From Chelatococcus asaccharovorans (GTDB lineage Bacteria; Pseudomonadota; Alphaproteobacteria; Rhizobiales; Beijerinckiaceae), in contig NZ_QJJK01000018.1 in assembly GCF_003201475.1 (NCBI RefSeq), positions 38,794-102,793 of the forward strand: a stretch of 64,000 nucleotides of DNA, written 5' to 3'. The position numbers and the translations under genes were made by a program. This document shows positions 26,825 through 35,627 of this stretch, one piece after another. The notes under the pieces are model-generated. The model ran no database searches. It saw nothing but the letters and a program-made list of their open reading frames with translations, and was not told the DNA's origin. Position 1 is the stretch's first letter. The number at the start of each line of letters is the position of its first letter.

Positions 26825-26989
26825 TGGTTCTGCTCCGACATTTGCATCCGCCTGATACGAGCCTGGGAGCAAATGTCGGAGTCAGGAGAACCACTAGCAA
26901 GTTAATGGTTTTAGTGGAGCTTTTGAATTTGACATTTGATCTGGAGCCTCATGTCAGGCGGGGCTCAAATGTCAAATTCGCTCCACTAG
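26821..26989 (+). repeat. Bipartite CTAG-palindrome repeat, copy 4
   Basis: 169 bases in the same orientation as copy 3: hairpin A (CTAGTGGTTCTGCTCCGAC ... GAGAACCACTAG), spacer CAAGTTAATGGTT, hairpin B (TTAGTGGAGCTTTTG ... TTCGCTCCACTAG). It directly joins the IS481 remnant, whose reading frame ends in its first CTAG. Confidence 0.9.
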
Positions 26990-27084
26990 TTTCCACCGCG
27001 TTTGCCGGCCAGATGCTCGAAGACTGGTGCGAGATAAGGCTGTGACGGCTTTCAGGTAATCCGTCTCCGGAAGGGCACCCGACC

Positions 27085-30015
27085 ATGATTGCAGCGCTGC
27101 ATCGAACGCCACCGATCCTGGTGTCCCTCGCTCTGGCTGTCGGCCTCCTGGCATATTGGCTGGCCGGGGCCACCATAGGCATGCTGGCGCCGCTCGGTGC
27201 GCTCTTTTTCTATGCGCGCGGATATCTGCTTCAGTCGCTCTGGGCCGGGCTGTTCGTCGCCTTCGCCGGTGCGGCGGTCACCGCCGTTCTATACCCTGAC
27301 GCTGTACGGGAAGCCGCGCTTTCCTTTGGCGCATCAATCGCGGTGGCCGCGTGCATCGGTGCGCTCATCGTGCGCGACCCATCCAGACGAGGTGCCCGGG
27401 ACGCGGCCGCGCATCGACAAGCGCCGGGGCATCCCGGCGGCCTCGGCGCCGTTCCCGATGACGTGGCCGAGGGGGCGATCCACCCGGACGACAGGGCTGC
27501 GATCGCACAGGCAGCGGCCTATGCGTTCTGGACGGGCGTGCCGCAGGTGACGCACTATCGGTTGCGCCAGCCGGACGGCAGCTATCGCTGCACCGAGCTC
27601 CGTGCCGAGCCGGGCTACGGCGTCAGCGTCGATGTCGACGCCATGGTTTCGAGACCGGATGATCACTGGACTGTCGCGGAATCGCTTGGCCGGACCGCGC
27701 AGGCGGTGCAGGCCGCCAAGGTGATCGAGAGCTTACATGGCAAGGCCTGGGCTTTCGATGCGGCAGGGAAGTTCACCTATGTGACCCCTGCTGCCCAGAT
27801 TGCCATCGACATGGCTCTGGAGGATCTCAATTGCCGTCTCGGCGAGCGGGAATTCATCGATGGCGGTGAGGTCGGCTGGATGCGCGGTGTTCATCCGGAC
27901 GATGTCGACGGCGCCGCCGCGACCCTGCGCCATTGCCTGAAGACGGGCGAGCCGTGGAACATCGAATATCGCATGCTGCGCGCGACGGGCCACTATGTCT
28001 GGCACCGCATTTCAGCGCGGCCGACACGGGATGGCGAAGGGCACATCACCGGCTGGTTCGGCACCTCGATCGATATTGACGTCTACAAGAAAACTGAGGC
28101 TGCGCTGCGAGAGCGAGAAAAGCATCTCGAACAACTCATCGACACGGTGCCCGCCATGATCTGGAGCATGTCATCGGAGGGGCGCCCCATCTATCTCAAC
28201 AGGCGGATCATGGAGGTCACCGGCGCCACGCTCGATACCGTCAAGGCGCCGGATGGGGCTCTTTCTTTGAAGAAGATGATTCATCCGAATTTCTGGGAGC
28301 TGGCAGAGCAAACCTTCACGAAATCGGTCATGACGGGCGCGCCGTACAACATCAAGTACCTCCAGCATCGGGCTGGCGGCACCTATCGATGGACGCAAAC
28401 GCGCGCTGAACCCCTGCGCGACGAAGCCGGCAAGATCCTCCGATGGTACGGTGTATCCGTCGATATCCACGATCTGATCACCACCCAGACCGAACTCAAT
28501 CTCCGAAAGCAGGAATTGACGCGGCTGATCGATCTGGTTCCGAGCTTTCTCTGGCGATTGACCCCGACCGGCGCACCAAACTTCTTCAACCGGCGATTCA
28601 TCGACTTCCTGGGCATCGACGAAAGCGACCATGAGCAATCCGAGACAGAGCGATACGCGGCCGCCCTGAAGGCCGCAATCCATCCGGACGACGCCAGTCG
28701 CGTCTGGGCCGAAATCAAAGACTGTCTCAGCACCGGTCGGCCCTACGCGATGCGCTATCGCTTGCGACGCCACGATGGTGTGTATCGCTGGATGGACGGG
28801 CGTGCCGAGCCGCTCCTGGGTGACGATGGCAGCATCATTCAGTGGTATGGCCTATCCCACGACATCGACGACCAGCTTCGCGTGGAAGAGGCGCTGCGGG
28901 AGAGCGAGCGTTCGCTGCGACAACTGGTCGAAACGCTGCCTGCTCTCATCTATTGCGCGACGCCGAATGGGGAGCCCATCTATCGAAGCGAGAAGCTACG
29001 GGAGTTTCTTGGCTTCGGGCTCACTGACAAGGACGAGGATGGCCAGACACGCCTGACCGGAACCCTCGACGCGATCATCCATCCCGACGACCTTCCCGAC
29101 GTCAAAGAGAAATATGGGCGTTCCCTGGCAACCGGCGCGCCTTATGCGATGAAGCACCGCCTCCGGCGGGCGGATGGCGAATATCGCTGGGTCGAGACGC
29201 GAACCGCGGCGCTGCGAAATGCCGAGGGGGAGATCGTTCAATGGAACGGCATCTGCTTCGAGATCGAAGATCAGGTGCGCGCGCAGGAAGCGCTGACATT
29301 GACGCAGGAACGACTGGCACGCGCGGCGCAGGCTGCGAGCCTGGCGGAGCTCTCCGCCTCAATCGCCCATGAGGTCAACCAACCGCTCGCGGCCGTGGTC
29401 GCCAACTCGCATGCCTGCCAGCGCTGGCTCGTCTCGGATCCGCCCAATCTGGAGCGAGCGCAGAAAGTCATCGAGCGCATCATCCGCGATGCCAATTCCG
29501 CCGCGGATGTCGTCGGCCGTGTCCGTGCCTTGTTCAGGCAGACGGCCCAGGCGCGCATCCCCTATCGGATCGACGCCATTCTTTTTGAGGCGCGGGATCT
29601 GATGATGGAAGAAGCGGCCCGGCGCCGCATGCGCATCGAGGTCGAGGTCGAGGCTGATCTTCCGTCCCTGGAGCTGGATCACATCCAGATCCAGCAGGTC
29701 CTGGTCAACCTGATCCGTAACGGCCTTGAAGCGATGGAGCCTGCCCGGCGCGGGGTTCTTCGCGCCCGAACATTGCGTGCCGGCGATTGCGTCAGGACCG
29801 AAGTCCGGGACACCGGCATGGGTCTTGGCGCGCCCGATAAGGTCTTCGAAGCCTTCTTCTCGACGAAACCCAATGGGATGGGCATGGGGTTGGCGATATC
29901 GCGGACCATCATCGAGACCCATGGCGGGCGCCTGTGGGCCGAGAACAATCAGGACGGCGGGGCGGCGTTCATCTTCACCCTGCCTGTCGAAGCGAAAGCC
30001 GATCATGACCAGTGA
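27085..30015 (+). CDS. Membrane-anchored multi-PAS sensor histidine kinase
   Basis: 976 residues. Residues 8-95 hold about three membrane helices. A partial PAS/PAC unit (about 130-180) and four full PAS-PAC units follow (about 215-350, 350-475, 475-605, 605-735), each ending in W(F/Y)G(T/V/L)S-like or WNG core strands. The HisKA box SIAHEVNQPLAAVV places the phosphorylated His at about 762. The ATPase has NLIRNGLEAM (N box), DTGMGLG (G1) and STKPNGMGMGLAI (F/G2), all intact. It overlaps the response-regulator start by 11 bases. It resembles FixL-type hybrids in layout but no heme-PAS signature is clear. The signal is unknown. Confidence 0.92.
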   Translation: MIAALHRTPPILVSLALAVGLLAYWLAGATIGMLAPLGALFFYARGYLLQSLWAGLFVAFAGAAVTAVLYPDAVREAALSFGASIAVAACIGALIVRDPSRRGARDAAAHRQAPGHPGGLGAVPDDVAEGAIHPDDRAAIAQAAAYAFWTGVPQVTHYRLRQPDGSYRCTELRAEPGYGVSVDVDAMVSRPDDHWTVAESLGRTAQAVQAAKVIESLHGKAWAFDAAGKFTYVTPAAQIAIDMALEDLNCRLGEREFIDGGEVGWMRGVHPDDVDGAAATLRHCLKTGEPWNIEYRMLRATGHYVWHRISARPTRDGEGHITGWFGTSIDIDVYKKTEAALREREKHLEQLIDTVPAMIWSMSSEGRPIYLNRRIMEVTGATLDTVKAPDGALSLKKMIHPNFWELAEQTFTKSVMTGAPYNIKYLQHRAGGTYRWTQTRAEPLRDEAGKILRWYGVSVDIHDLITTQTELNLRKQELTRLIDLVPSFLWRLTPTGAPNFFNRRFIDFLGIDESDHEQSETERYAAALKAAIHPDDASRVWAEIKDCLSTGRPYAMRYRLRRHDGVYRWMDGRAEPLLGDDGSIIQWYGLSHDIDDQLRVEEALRESERSLRQLVETLPALIYCATPNGEPIYRSEKLREFLGFGLTDKDEDGQTRLTGTLDAIIHPDDLPDVKEKYGRSLATGAPYAMKHRLRRADGEYRWVETRTAALRNAEGEIVQWNGICFEIEDQVRAQEALTLTQERLARAAQAASLAELSASIAHEVNQPLAAVVANSHACQRWLVSDPPNLERAQKVIERIIRDANSAADVVGRVRALFRQTAQARIPYRIDAILFEARDLMMEEAARRRMRIEVEVEADLPSLELDHIQIQQVLVNLIRNGLEAMEPARRGVLRARTLRAGDCVRTEVRDTGMGLGAPDKVFEAFFSTKPNGMGMGLAISRTIIETHGGRLWAENNQDGGAAFIFTLPVEAKADHDQ

Positions 30016-30646
30016 CGACACTATCGTGTTCATCGTCGACGACGACGAGGCGCTCCGGGAGGCCCTGGGTGAGTTGCTGGCGGCGAACGGTGTCCGATCC
30101 GTCCCGTTCAGCTCCGCCGGCGACTATATCGGCTCGAGCAAGCCCGATCTTCCGGCCTGCCTGATCCTCGATGTCGAGCTTCCCGATATCAACGGACTGG
30201 AGCTGCAACGCCAGATCATGCAGGGAGACCATCCGCCGATCGTCTTCATCACGGGACATGGCGACATCCCGTCATCGGTGCGAGCCATCAAACATGGCGC
30301 CGTCGATTTCCTGACCAAGCCGTTCAGCGATACGGCGCTGCTCCTGGCCATCCGCTCCGCAATTGCGCAGGATCGGGAAACAAGGGCGAAGCGCGCCGAG
30401 CTCACGCTGCTGAAGCAACGCTATCACGAGCTCTCTCCGCGCGAGCGCGACGTGCTTCCGCTGGTCGTGAGCGGGCTCCTCAACAAGCAAGCTGCGGCCG
30501 AGCTCGGCATCAGCGAAGTCACCCTTCAAATTCACAGAAGAAACGTGATGCAGAAAATGGCGGCGTCATCGCTCGCCGACCTGGTGCGAATTGCGGAGCG
30601 GTTGGAAATCCCAATCCAGCATTCGCGCCGGATGGGAGGAATCTAG
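30005..30646 (+). CDS. FixJ/NarL-type response regulator (receiver plus LuxR HTH)
   Basis: 213 residues. The receiver domain has the acidic pair in IVDDDEAL, the phospho-acceptor Asp in CLILDVELPDINGL (about 54), Thr in FITGHGD and Lys in FLTKPF. The output domain is LSPRERDVLPLVVSGLLNKQAAAELGISEVTLQIHRRNV, a LuxR-type HTH. The ATG lies inside the end of the kinase gene, so the two are translationally coupled and form a cognate pair. An in-frame start far upstream would be antisense to the kinase domain structure and is rejected. Confidence 0.92.
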   Translation: MTSDDTIVFIVDDDEALREALGELLAANGVRSVPFSSAGDYIGSSKPDLPACLILDVELPDINGLELQRQIMQGDHPPIVFITGHGDIPSSVRAIKHGAVDFLTKPFSDTALLLAIRSAIAQDRETRAKRAELTLLKQRYHELSPRERDVLPLVVSGLLNKQAAAELGISEVTLQIHRRNVMQKMAASSLADLVRIAERLEIPIQHSRRMGGI

Positions 30647-30648
30647 GT

Positions 30649-31026
30649 GTGACCCAGCATAAATATGTCGTTGCCGTCGTCGATGACGATCCGAGGTTGC
30701 TCGAATCGCTTGAAGAGTTGCTCGAGTCTGCGAGTTATGCGGTTCGTAGCTTCTCGTCCGCGGCAGCGCTTATCCGGGCGGGCCTTGCCGGACTGGATCT
30801 TCTCATCACCGATGTCGGCATGCCGGGGTTGGACGGCTTCGCGCTGCGCGATCTCGTCAACAGGGAACGTCCGGAGCTGCCGGTCTTTCTCATCACCGGG
30901 CGCCATGAGATTGCCGAGCAGATCAGGGCGCGAGCCGTGGAGAGCTTCTTCTGCAAGCCGTTCGATGGCCAAGCCTTGCTCGCGGCGATCGCAAGGGCAT
31001 TAACTCAACAGGGACGTGGAAGGTGA
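30649..31026 (+). CDS. Single-domain response regulator (receiver only)
   Basis: 125 residues from GTG 30649, two bases after the previous stop. It is a complete receiver: VVDDDPRL, LLITDVGMPGLDGFAL with the phospho-Asp, FLITGRHE and FFCKPFDG with the conserved Lys. There is no output domain, as in CheY-like proteins or phosphate sinks. Between a kinase/FixJ pair and a second LuxR regulator, it could compete for phosphate or relay it. The stop overlaps the next start as GTGA. Confidence 0.9.
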   Translation: MTQHKYVVAVVDDDPRLLESLEELLESASYAVRSFSSAAALIRAGLAGLDLLITDVGMPGLDGFALRDLVNRERPELPVFLITGRHEIAEQIRARAVESFFCKPFDGQALLAAIARALTQQGRGR

Positions 31027-31721
31027 ACATGATCATTGACCGCTCACTCTCGCGCAATTCGGTGCTCTCCTCCAGGCGAGGTAGAGCCGAAAATCAGCAG
31101 CCTCTCGTCGTCATCGTCGATGACGACGCCTCGGTCCGGGACGCACTGTCCGAACTGATGGAGTCAGCCGGCTTCGCGGCGGTTTCCTTCTCCTCGACAC
31201 AGGCACTGCTCGAGACCAGCATGCTCGACCAGCCGGGATGTCTCATCCTCGACGTGCGTATGCCCGGCTTCAGCGGGCTCGACCTCCAGCGTCATCTGAC
31301 GATGAACGGAAATCCCAAGCCGATCATCTTCCTCACCGCGCATGGCGACATCCCCATGACCGTCCAGGCCATGAAAGCAGGCGCGGTGGATTTCCTGACG
31401 AAGCCAGTTCGCGACCAGACGCTTCTGGACGCCGTCAATGCGGCAATCGGGCTGGATGCCGCGCGAAGAATGGAAGCCGCGAAGATCAAAGGCTGTATCG
31501 AGCGCTTGCGAACTCTCACGCCGCGGGAGCGTGAAGTGATGTCCGAGGTCGCACGAGGGCGCCTCAACAAGCAGATCGCCTTCGACCTCGGCATCAGCGA
31601 GGTCACGGTCAAGCTGCACCGGGGCAATTTGATGCGGAAGATGGAAGTTGCCTCACTCGGCGAACTGATCAGGGCGTGGGAGGCTCTACCGGTCGCCATG
31701 CGTATGGCGGACGCCGCCTAG
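31023..31721 (+). CDS. Second FixJ/NarL-type response regulator
   Basis: 232 residues from GTG 31023 (ATG at 31029 is an alternative). An N-terminal tail of about 20 residues precedes the receiver (VIVDDDASVRDAL, LILDVRMPGFSGLDL, FLTAHGD, FLTKPV). The LuxR HTH is LTPREREVMSEVARGRLNKQIAFDLGISEVTVKLHRGNL. It resembles the regulator at 30005, so the operon has two related outputs and one kinase. Its TAG stop lies in the CTAG that begins the next palindrome. Confidence 0.92.
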   Translation: MNMIIDRSLSRNSVLSSRRGRAENQQPLVVIVDDDASVRDALSELMESAGFAAVSFSSTQALLETSMLDQPGCLILDVRMPGFSGLDLQRHLTMNGNPKPIIFLTAHGDIPMTVQAMKAGAVDFLTKPVRDQTLLDAVNAAIGLDAARRMEAAKIKGCIERLRTLTPREREVMSEVARGRLNKQIAFDLGISEVTVKLHRGNLMRKMEVASLGELIRAWEALPVAMRMADAA

Positions 31722-31824
31722 AGCAAATCCGGCTTAGATGGAATCGTTTGATGCCATCTAAGCCGGTGAATTTGCTCGTCATTTTTTGAGCGGAGCAAGT
31801 CCGCAAAAGACGGACTTGCTCTAG
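31718..31824. repeat. CTAG-bounded tandem-hairpin repeat (type D)
   Basis: Starts CTAGAGCAAATCCGGCTTAG and ends GGACTTGCTCTAG. It has two hairpins: GGCTTAGATGG ... CCATCTAAGCC, and AAGTCCG-CAAAAGA-CGGACTT. The outer ends AGAGCAA/TTGCTCT are inverted. The first CTAG contains the response-regulator stop codon. A rho-independent terminator role is possible but the T tract is internal. Confidence 0.75.
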
Positions 31825-31873
31825 TGGAATGAATTTGACATGCGGGACCCGCTCGATGTCGGCCTCGAGATCA
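31821..31873. repeat. Truncated B arm of the bipartite palindrome
   Basis: CTAGTGGAATGAATTTGACA and the following GACCCGCTCGATGTCGGCC match the first half of hairpin B in copies 1-4, with substitutions. It shares CTAG with the type D repeat and ends at the SDR stop codon. Confidence 0.65.
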
Positions 31874-32620
31874 GGTCAGCGTGAGGCCGCCATCGACAGC
31901 CAGATTGACGCCGGTGATGAATTCTCCATCGGCGGAGCAGAGAAAGAGAGCCGCCTGCGCGAGTTCGTCCGCCGTGCCCATCCGGCCGAACGGGATCACC
32001 CGCGCGGCCTGCTCTTCGACCTGCGCCTGCGCTTCCGGAGCAACGCCGAGCTTTCCAATGATCGGCGTCGCGGTCGGACCGGGGCTGAGCACGTTCACGC
32101 GGATGCGCCTGTCCTTAAGTTCCAGCGCCCAGTTGCGCGCGAATGCTTCGATCGCCGCCTTGCTGCCAGCGTAGACCGCGTGACCATCCAGCACCTTGCG
32201 GCTCGCGATCGAGCTCGTCAGCAGGATCGCGCCGCCATCGCGCAAGAGCGGAGCGATCTTCTGCACGCCGAAGAACGCGCCGCGCGCATTGGTGAGGAAC
32301 TGGGTGTCGTAGTCGGCGGCCGTCACCTCGTCGCTCGGCTGGATGCGGATACTGCCCGCATTGGCCACATAGATGTCGGCCTGGTTGAAGCGCTCGGAGA
32401 CCAGCGCGGCGACACGGTCATGCGTGGCGAGGTCGGCAACATCACCGGCGAGGCCGGCCGCCTGAGGCCCGAGGGCGGCGACGGCTTCGGTTACGGCGTC
32501 CTCTCGACGACCGACGATCAGGACTTTCGCACCTGCGGCTATGAACAGGCGCGCTGTCGCGAAGCCGATCCCGCTGTTGCCGCCGGTGATCACCGCGACC
32601 TTGTTCGACAATTTTCCCAT
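31871..32620 (-). CDS. Short-chain dehydrogenase/reductase (classical SDR)
   Basis: 249 residues from ATG 32620, with GGAGA seven bases upstream. The NAD(P) loop is TGGNSGIG, followed by the NAG motif in VANAGS, the catalytic Ser in LLTSSIAS and the YxxxK in HAVYAGSKAA (Tyr about 150). SPGPTATPI near the C-terminus is also typical. GRRE after strand 2 suggests NADP. The role is unknown; it is divergent from the haloperoxidase-like hydrolase and shares its promoter region. Confidence 0.92.
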   Translation of the reverse strand: MGKLSNKVAVITGGNSGIGFATARLFIAAGAKVLIVGRREDAVTEAVAALGPQAAGLAGDVADLATHDRVAALVSERFNQADIYVANAGSIRIQPSDEVTAADYDTQFLTNARGAFFGVQKIAPLLRDGGAILLTSSIASRKVLDGHAVYAGSKAAIEAFARNWALELKDRRIRVNVLSPGPTATPIIGKLGVAPEAQAQVEEQAARVIPFGRMGTADELAQAALFLCSADGEFITGVNLAVDGGLTLT

Positions 32621-32695
32621 GTGAATCTCCATTGATGATCCACAATTGGGCCGCGCCTGATCGAAATCAAAATATTCCGAAGTCGATATGAGCTA

Positions 32696-32716
32696 TACAT
32701 TTGAATAGAATGAATT
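32696..32716. promoter_or_regulatory. 21-base motif shared with 35628-35648
   Basis: TACATTTGAATAGAATGAAT plus T matches TACATTTGAAGATACTGAAT plus T at 35628 in 18 of 21 positions. It lies in the divergent gap between the SDR and hydrolase genes. A shared operator is inferred. Confidence 0.4.
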
Positions 32717-32717
32717 G

Positions 32718-32774
32718 TCTTCGAGCGTATTGATCGTCGCTCCAGGACGATGAAAAATCAATACGCCTCGAAGA
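32718..32774. promoter_or_regulatory. Long hairpin in the divergent intergenic region
   Basis: The outer arms TCTTCGAGCGTATTGAT and ATCAATACGCCTCGAAGA pair with one bulged base. An inner stem ATCGTC/GACGAT closes a 7-base loop. It lies between divergent genes and is not followed by a T tract, so it is not a terminator; it could be an operator pair, a leader RNA structure or a small mobile palindrome. Confidence 0.5.
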
Positions 32775-32889
32775 TCTGACGGCCATAGCGATATCGTCGC
32801 AGATTCGAGGTCGAAATATCGGGGTTTAAGCGGAAGCGCACGCCCCGAGCATTTCGATCCGCAACCAGTATCTGCGCCTGGAGGCGCCA

Positions 32890-33873
32890 ATGCCTAACAA
32901 AGCACTATTCAGTTCCACCGACTTCAGTCGGCGGGACCTCCTTTGCGGCGGCGCCGGCATGGCGGCGATTGGCACGCTTTCGCTCCAGTCCTCCGCGCAG
33001 CCCGCCACCGTTTCCCCTCGCAATACCAAAAGGAGCCGACGCATGAATTATGTCACGACGCGGGATGGCGTTGAGATTTTCTACAAGGATTGGGGCCCGA
33101 AATCGGCCCAGCCGCTGGTGTTTCACCATGGCTGGCCGCTCAGCTCGGACGACTGGGACGCCCAGATGCTGTTCTTTCTGGCGCAGGGCTTCCGGGTCGT
33201 CGCTCACGACCGGCGTGGGCATGGCCGTTCGAGCCAGGTCAGCGAAGGGCATGACATGGACCATTACGCGGCCGACACCGCGGCGGTCGTCGAACATCTC
33301 GACCTGCGCAACGCCGTGCATATCGGACACTCCACCGGAGGCGGCGAGGCGACGCGCTATGTCGCGCGCCATGGCAGGAGCCGTACTGCGAAGCTCGTTC
33401 TCATCAGCGCAGTCCCGCCGATCATGGTCAAGACCGAGCGGAACCCCGGCGGCCTGCCGATCGAAGTCTTCGATGGTCTTCGGAAGAGTCTCGCTGCCAA
33501 TCGCAGCAAGTTCTACACCGATCTCGCCGCGGGGCCGTTCTATGGGTTCAATCGCGCCGGGGTCGAGCCGGATGCCAGCATCGTCCAGAACTGGTGGCGC
33601 CAGAGCATGATGGGAGCCGCCAACGCTCACTACGAAGGCATCAAGGCTTTCTCCGAGACCGATTTCACCGGGGATCTCAAGGCCATCGAGGCTCCGGCCC
33701 TCGTCATGCATGGCGATGACGATCAGATCGTCCCGATCGGCGACAGCGCTCCGCTCTCGGCCAAGCTCCTGAAAAGGGCGACCCTGACGATCTACAACAA
33801 GTTCCCGCACGGCATGGCGACCACCCATGCGGATACGATCAACAGGGACATCCTCGCCTTCGTCCGAGGGTGA
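32890..33873 (+). CDS. Haloperoxidase-like alpha/beta hydrolase with Tat signal
   Basis: 327 residues. The N-terminus has a twin-arginine motif (FSRRDLLCGGAGMAAIG), so the enzyme is probably exported. The catalytic domain starts at YVTTRDGVEIFYKDWG and matches cofactor-free chloroperoxidases/esterases: HGWPLSSDDW (oxyanion), GHSTGGGEATRY with the Ser nucleophile, the Asp in MHGDDDQIVP and the His in FPHGMATTH. GGAGG precedes the ATG. An internal ATG at 33043 would give the unexported form. Likely a perhydrolase or esterase. Confidence 0.9.
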   Translation: MPNKALFSSTDFSRRDLLCGGAGMAAIGTLSLQSSAQPATVSPRNTKRSRRMNYVTTRDGVEIFYKDWGPKSAQPLVFHHGWPLSSDDWDAQMLFFLAQGFRVVAHDRRGHGRSSQVSEGHDMDHYAADTAAVVEHLDLRNAVHIGHSTGGGEATRYVARHGRSRTAKLVLISAVPPIMVKTERNPGGLPIEVFDGLRKSLAANRSKFYTDLAAGPFYGFNRAGVEPDASIVQNWWRQSMMGAANAHYEGIKAFSETDFTGDLKAIEAPALVMHGDDDQIVPIGDSAPLSAKLLKRATLTIYNKFPHGMATTHADTINRDILAFVRG

Positions 33874-34044
33874 CGCTCGCGGATGAGGCGGCGAATGAGG
33901 CCGCCTCGTCACCTTTGCAGTCCACCAATCAGCTTGGGCGGCTCAGACGCCGGTTGGTCAGTCGTCGCATAGGGAAGCGCCGGCCTTCGACCCGACCATT
34001 CGCGGACAACGCCTGGAAACTGTCACTTGAGGCCCTTGAAAGAC

Positions 34045-34698
34045 ATGTCAGAGATAGAAAAAGGCCGTCAAATTCTGGCGGGCGTTTCCGTGCCGGACAC
34101 CGAACTTGTGGCCAGCGCTCTCGCTTATGCCCGCCGGGCCTGCGAGCCCTACCTGTACAACCACGTTGTCCGTTCCTGGCTTTTCGCGGCGCGGCTGGGG
34201 CAGCTTCGGACTATTCATCACGACGAGGAAGTCGTCGCGGTGGGAACGCTCCTGCACGATGTCACGCTGAATGAGCGCTTCAACGGGCCGCGCCGGTTCG
34301 AAGTCGAAGGCGCCGATCTCGCGCGGGGCTTCGCCCGTCAGAGTGGTCTCGACGAGCGTCGCGCCCAGTTGATCTGGGACAGCGTCGCGCTCAACTCGAC
34401 GCCGTCGATCGGCCTCTACAAGGAAGCTGAGGTTGCGCTCTGCACGACGGGTATCTGCCTCGATGTCGTCGGGCTGCAATACGACGCGCTCCCGCCGGAC
34501 GAGGTCCAGCAGATCCTCCTGGCCTATCCGCGGCTTGGAATGAAGCGGCTGATGACGCAGTGCTTCTGCCACATCGCCAGAACCCGCCCTGAAACCAGCT
34601 ACGACAATTTCGTGCGTGATTTCGGCGAGCGGCTCGTCGCGGGCTACCGCGCGCCTTCATCGGTCGATTTTGTCGAGCGTGCGCCGTTCGACGAGTGA
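34045..34698 (+). CDS. HD-domain protein, cyanamide hydratase-like
   Basis: 217 residues from ATG 34045 (an in-frame TTG is at 34027). The segment YNHVVRSWLFAARLG followed by VAVGTLLHDVTL gives the H...HD metal ligands, and a later Asp in ICLDVVGL completes the HD-type site. The YNHxxR(S)W block is typical of the cyanamide hydratase-like subgroup. The natural substrate of such bacterial members is mostly unknown. No signal peptide. It lies 42 bases before the second NmrA paralogue and may be co-transcribed with it. Confidence 0.82.
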   Translation: MSEIEKGRQILAGVSVPDTELVASALAYARRACEPYLYNHVVRSWLFAARLGQLRTIHHDEEVVAVGTLLHDVTLNERFNGPRRFEVEGADLARGFARQSGLDERRAQLIWDSVALNSTPSIGLYKEAEVALCTTGICLDVVGLQYDALPPDEVQQILLAYPRLGMKRLMTQCFCHIARTRPETSYDNFVRDFGERLVAGYRAPSSVDFVERAPFDE

Positions 34699-34740
34699 CA
34701 TGCATCCGGACAGGGCGCGAGGATATCAAGGAGATGGCGG

Positions 34741-35511
34741 ATGAAGATCGTTGTGGTAGGCGGGACCGGCATGATCGGGTCCAAGCTCGTCGATGCGCTG
34801 GCCGGCCGTAGTCTCGAGATCGAAATTGCCTCGCCATCGCGCGGCGTCGATACGGTCACCGGCGAAGGACTGGCCGAGGCGCTGTCCAGCGCGCAGGTCG
34901 TCGTGGACGTTTCCAACTCTTCAACCTTCGATCAGGACGTCGCGCTCGCTTTCTTCGAGGCCTCCGGAAGGAACCTGCTCGCTGCCGAGGAGGCCGCCGG
35001 CGTCCAGCATCATGTCGTCCTCTCTGCCGTCGGGACCGATCGGCTACCCGATAGCGGGTATTTCCGAGCCAAGATGATGCAGGAGACGATCGTGAGACGC
35101 GCAAACCTGCCCTACACGATCGTGAGGTCGACGCCCTTCTTTGAATACATCAACGGAATCGTCGGGGCGGCGGCGCAAGGGGATGCGATTCGCATTTCGC
35201 CGGCCCTCATCCAGCCCATCGCAGGTGACGATGTCGCGCTGGCGCTGCGAGATGTCGTTCTCGGGCGCGCGCAGAACTGCGCGCTGGAGATCGTGGGGCC
35301 GGATCGCTTCCGTCTCGACGACCTCGCCCGGCAGATACTGGCCGCGAACGAGGACCCGCGCCAAATCATTACCGATAGCCAGGCGCTCTATTTCGGCGCG
35401 GTGCTACGCGAGGACACCCTCATTCCAGGTGACCATCCAAGGCTCGCGCCGACGCGCTTCGAGGACTGGCTTCGGCTTTACGTGGCCCAGTCGCTGGCCC
35501 CAGCCAATTGA
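34741..35511 (+). CDS. NmrA-like NAD(P)-binding oxidoreductase, paralogue 2
   Basis: 256 residues. GGTGMIGS is the dinucleotide loop; GVDTVTGEGLAEAL, AVGTDRLPDSGYFRAKMMQ and LPYTIVRSTPFFEYINGI match the paralogue at 24298-25050 throughout, so the two are duplicates or close relatives. GGAGATGG lies just before the ATG. The two copies bracket the kinase cluster, which hints at one regulon. Reaction unknown. Confidence 0.87.
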   Translation: MKIVVVGGTGMIGSKLVDALAGRSLEIEIASPSRGVDTVTGEGLAEALSSAQVVVDVSNSSTFDQDVALAFFEASGRNLLAAEEAAGVQHHVVLSAVGTDRLPDSGYFRAKMMQETIVRRANLPYTIVRSTPFFEYINGIVGAAAQGDAIRISPALIQPIAGDDVALALRDVVLGRAQNCALEIVGPDRFRLDDLARQILAANEDPRQIITDSQALYFGAVLREDTLIPGDHPRLAPTRFEDWLRLYVAQSLAPAN

Positions 35512-35627
35512 GGCCGCGCACAGCCCCCACCTCGGCCGGTCCGAGCGACAAGAAGCCGAAGATCACGCCATATTTTCTCCCGCTCCGAAGAGAATCGCAC
35601 ATAGCGGGATAGAATTTATCTATAACG

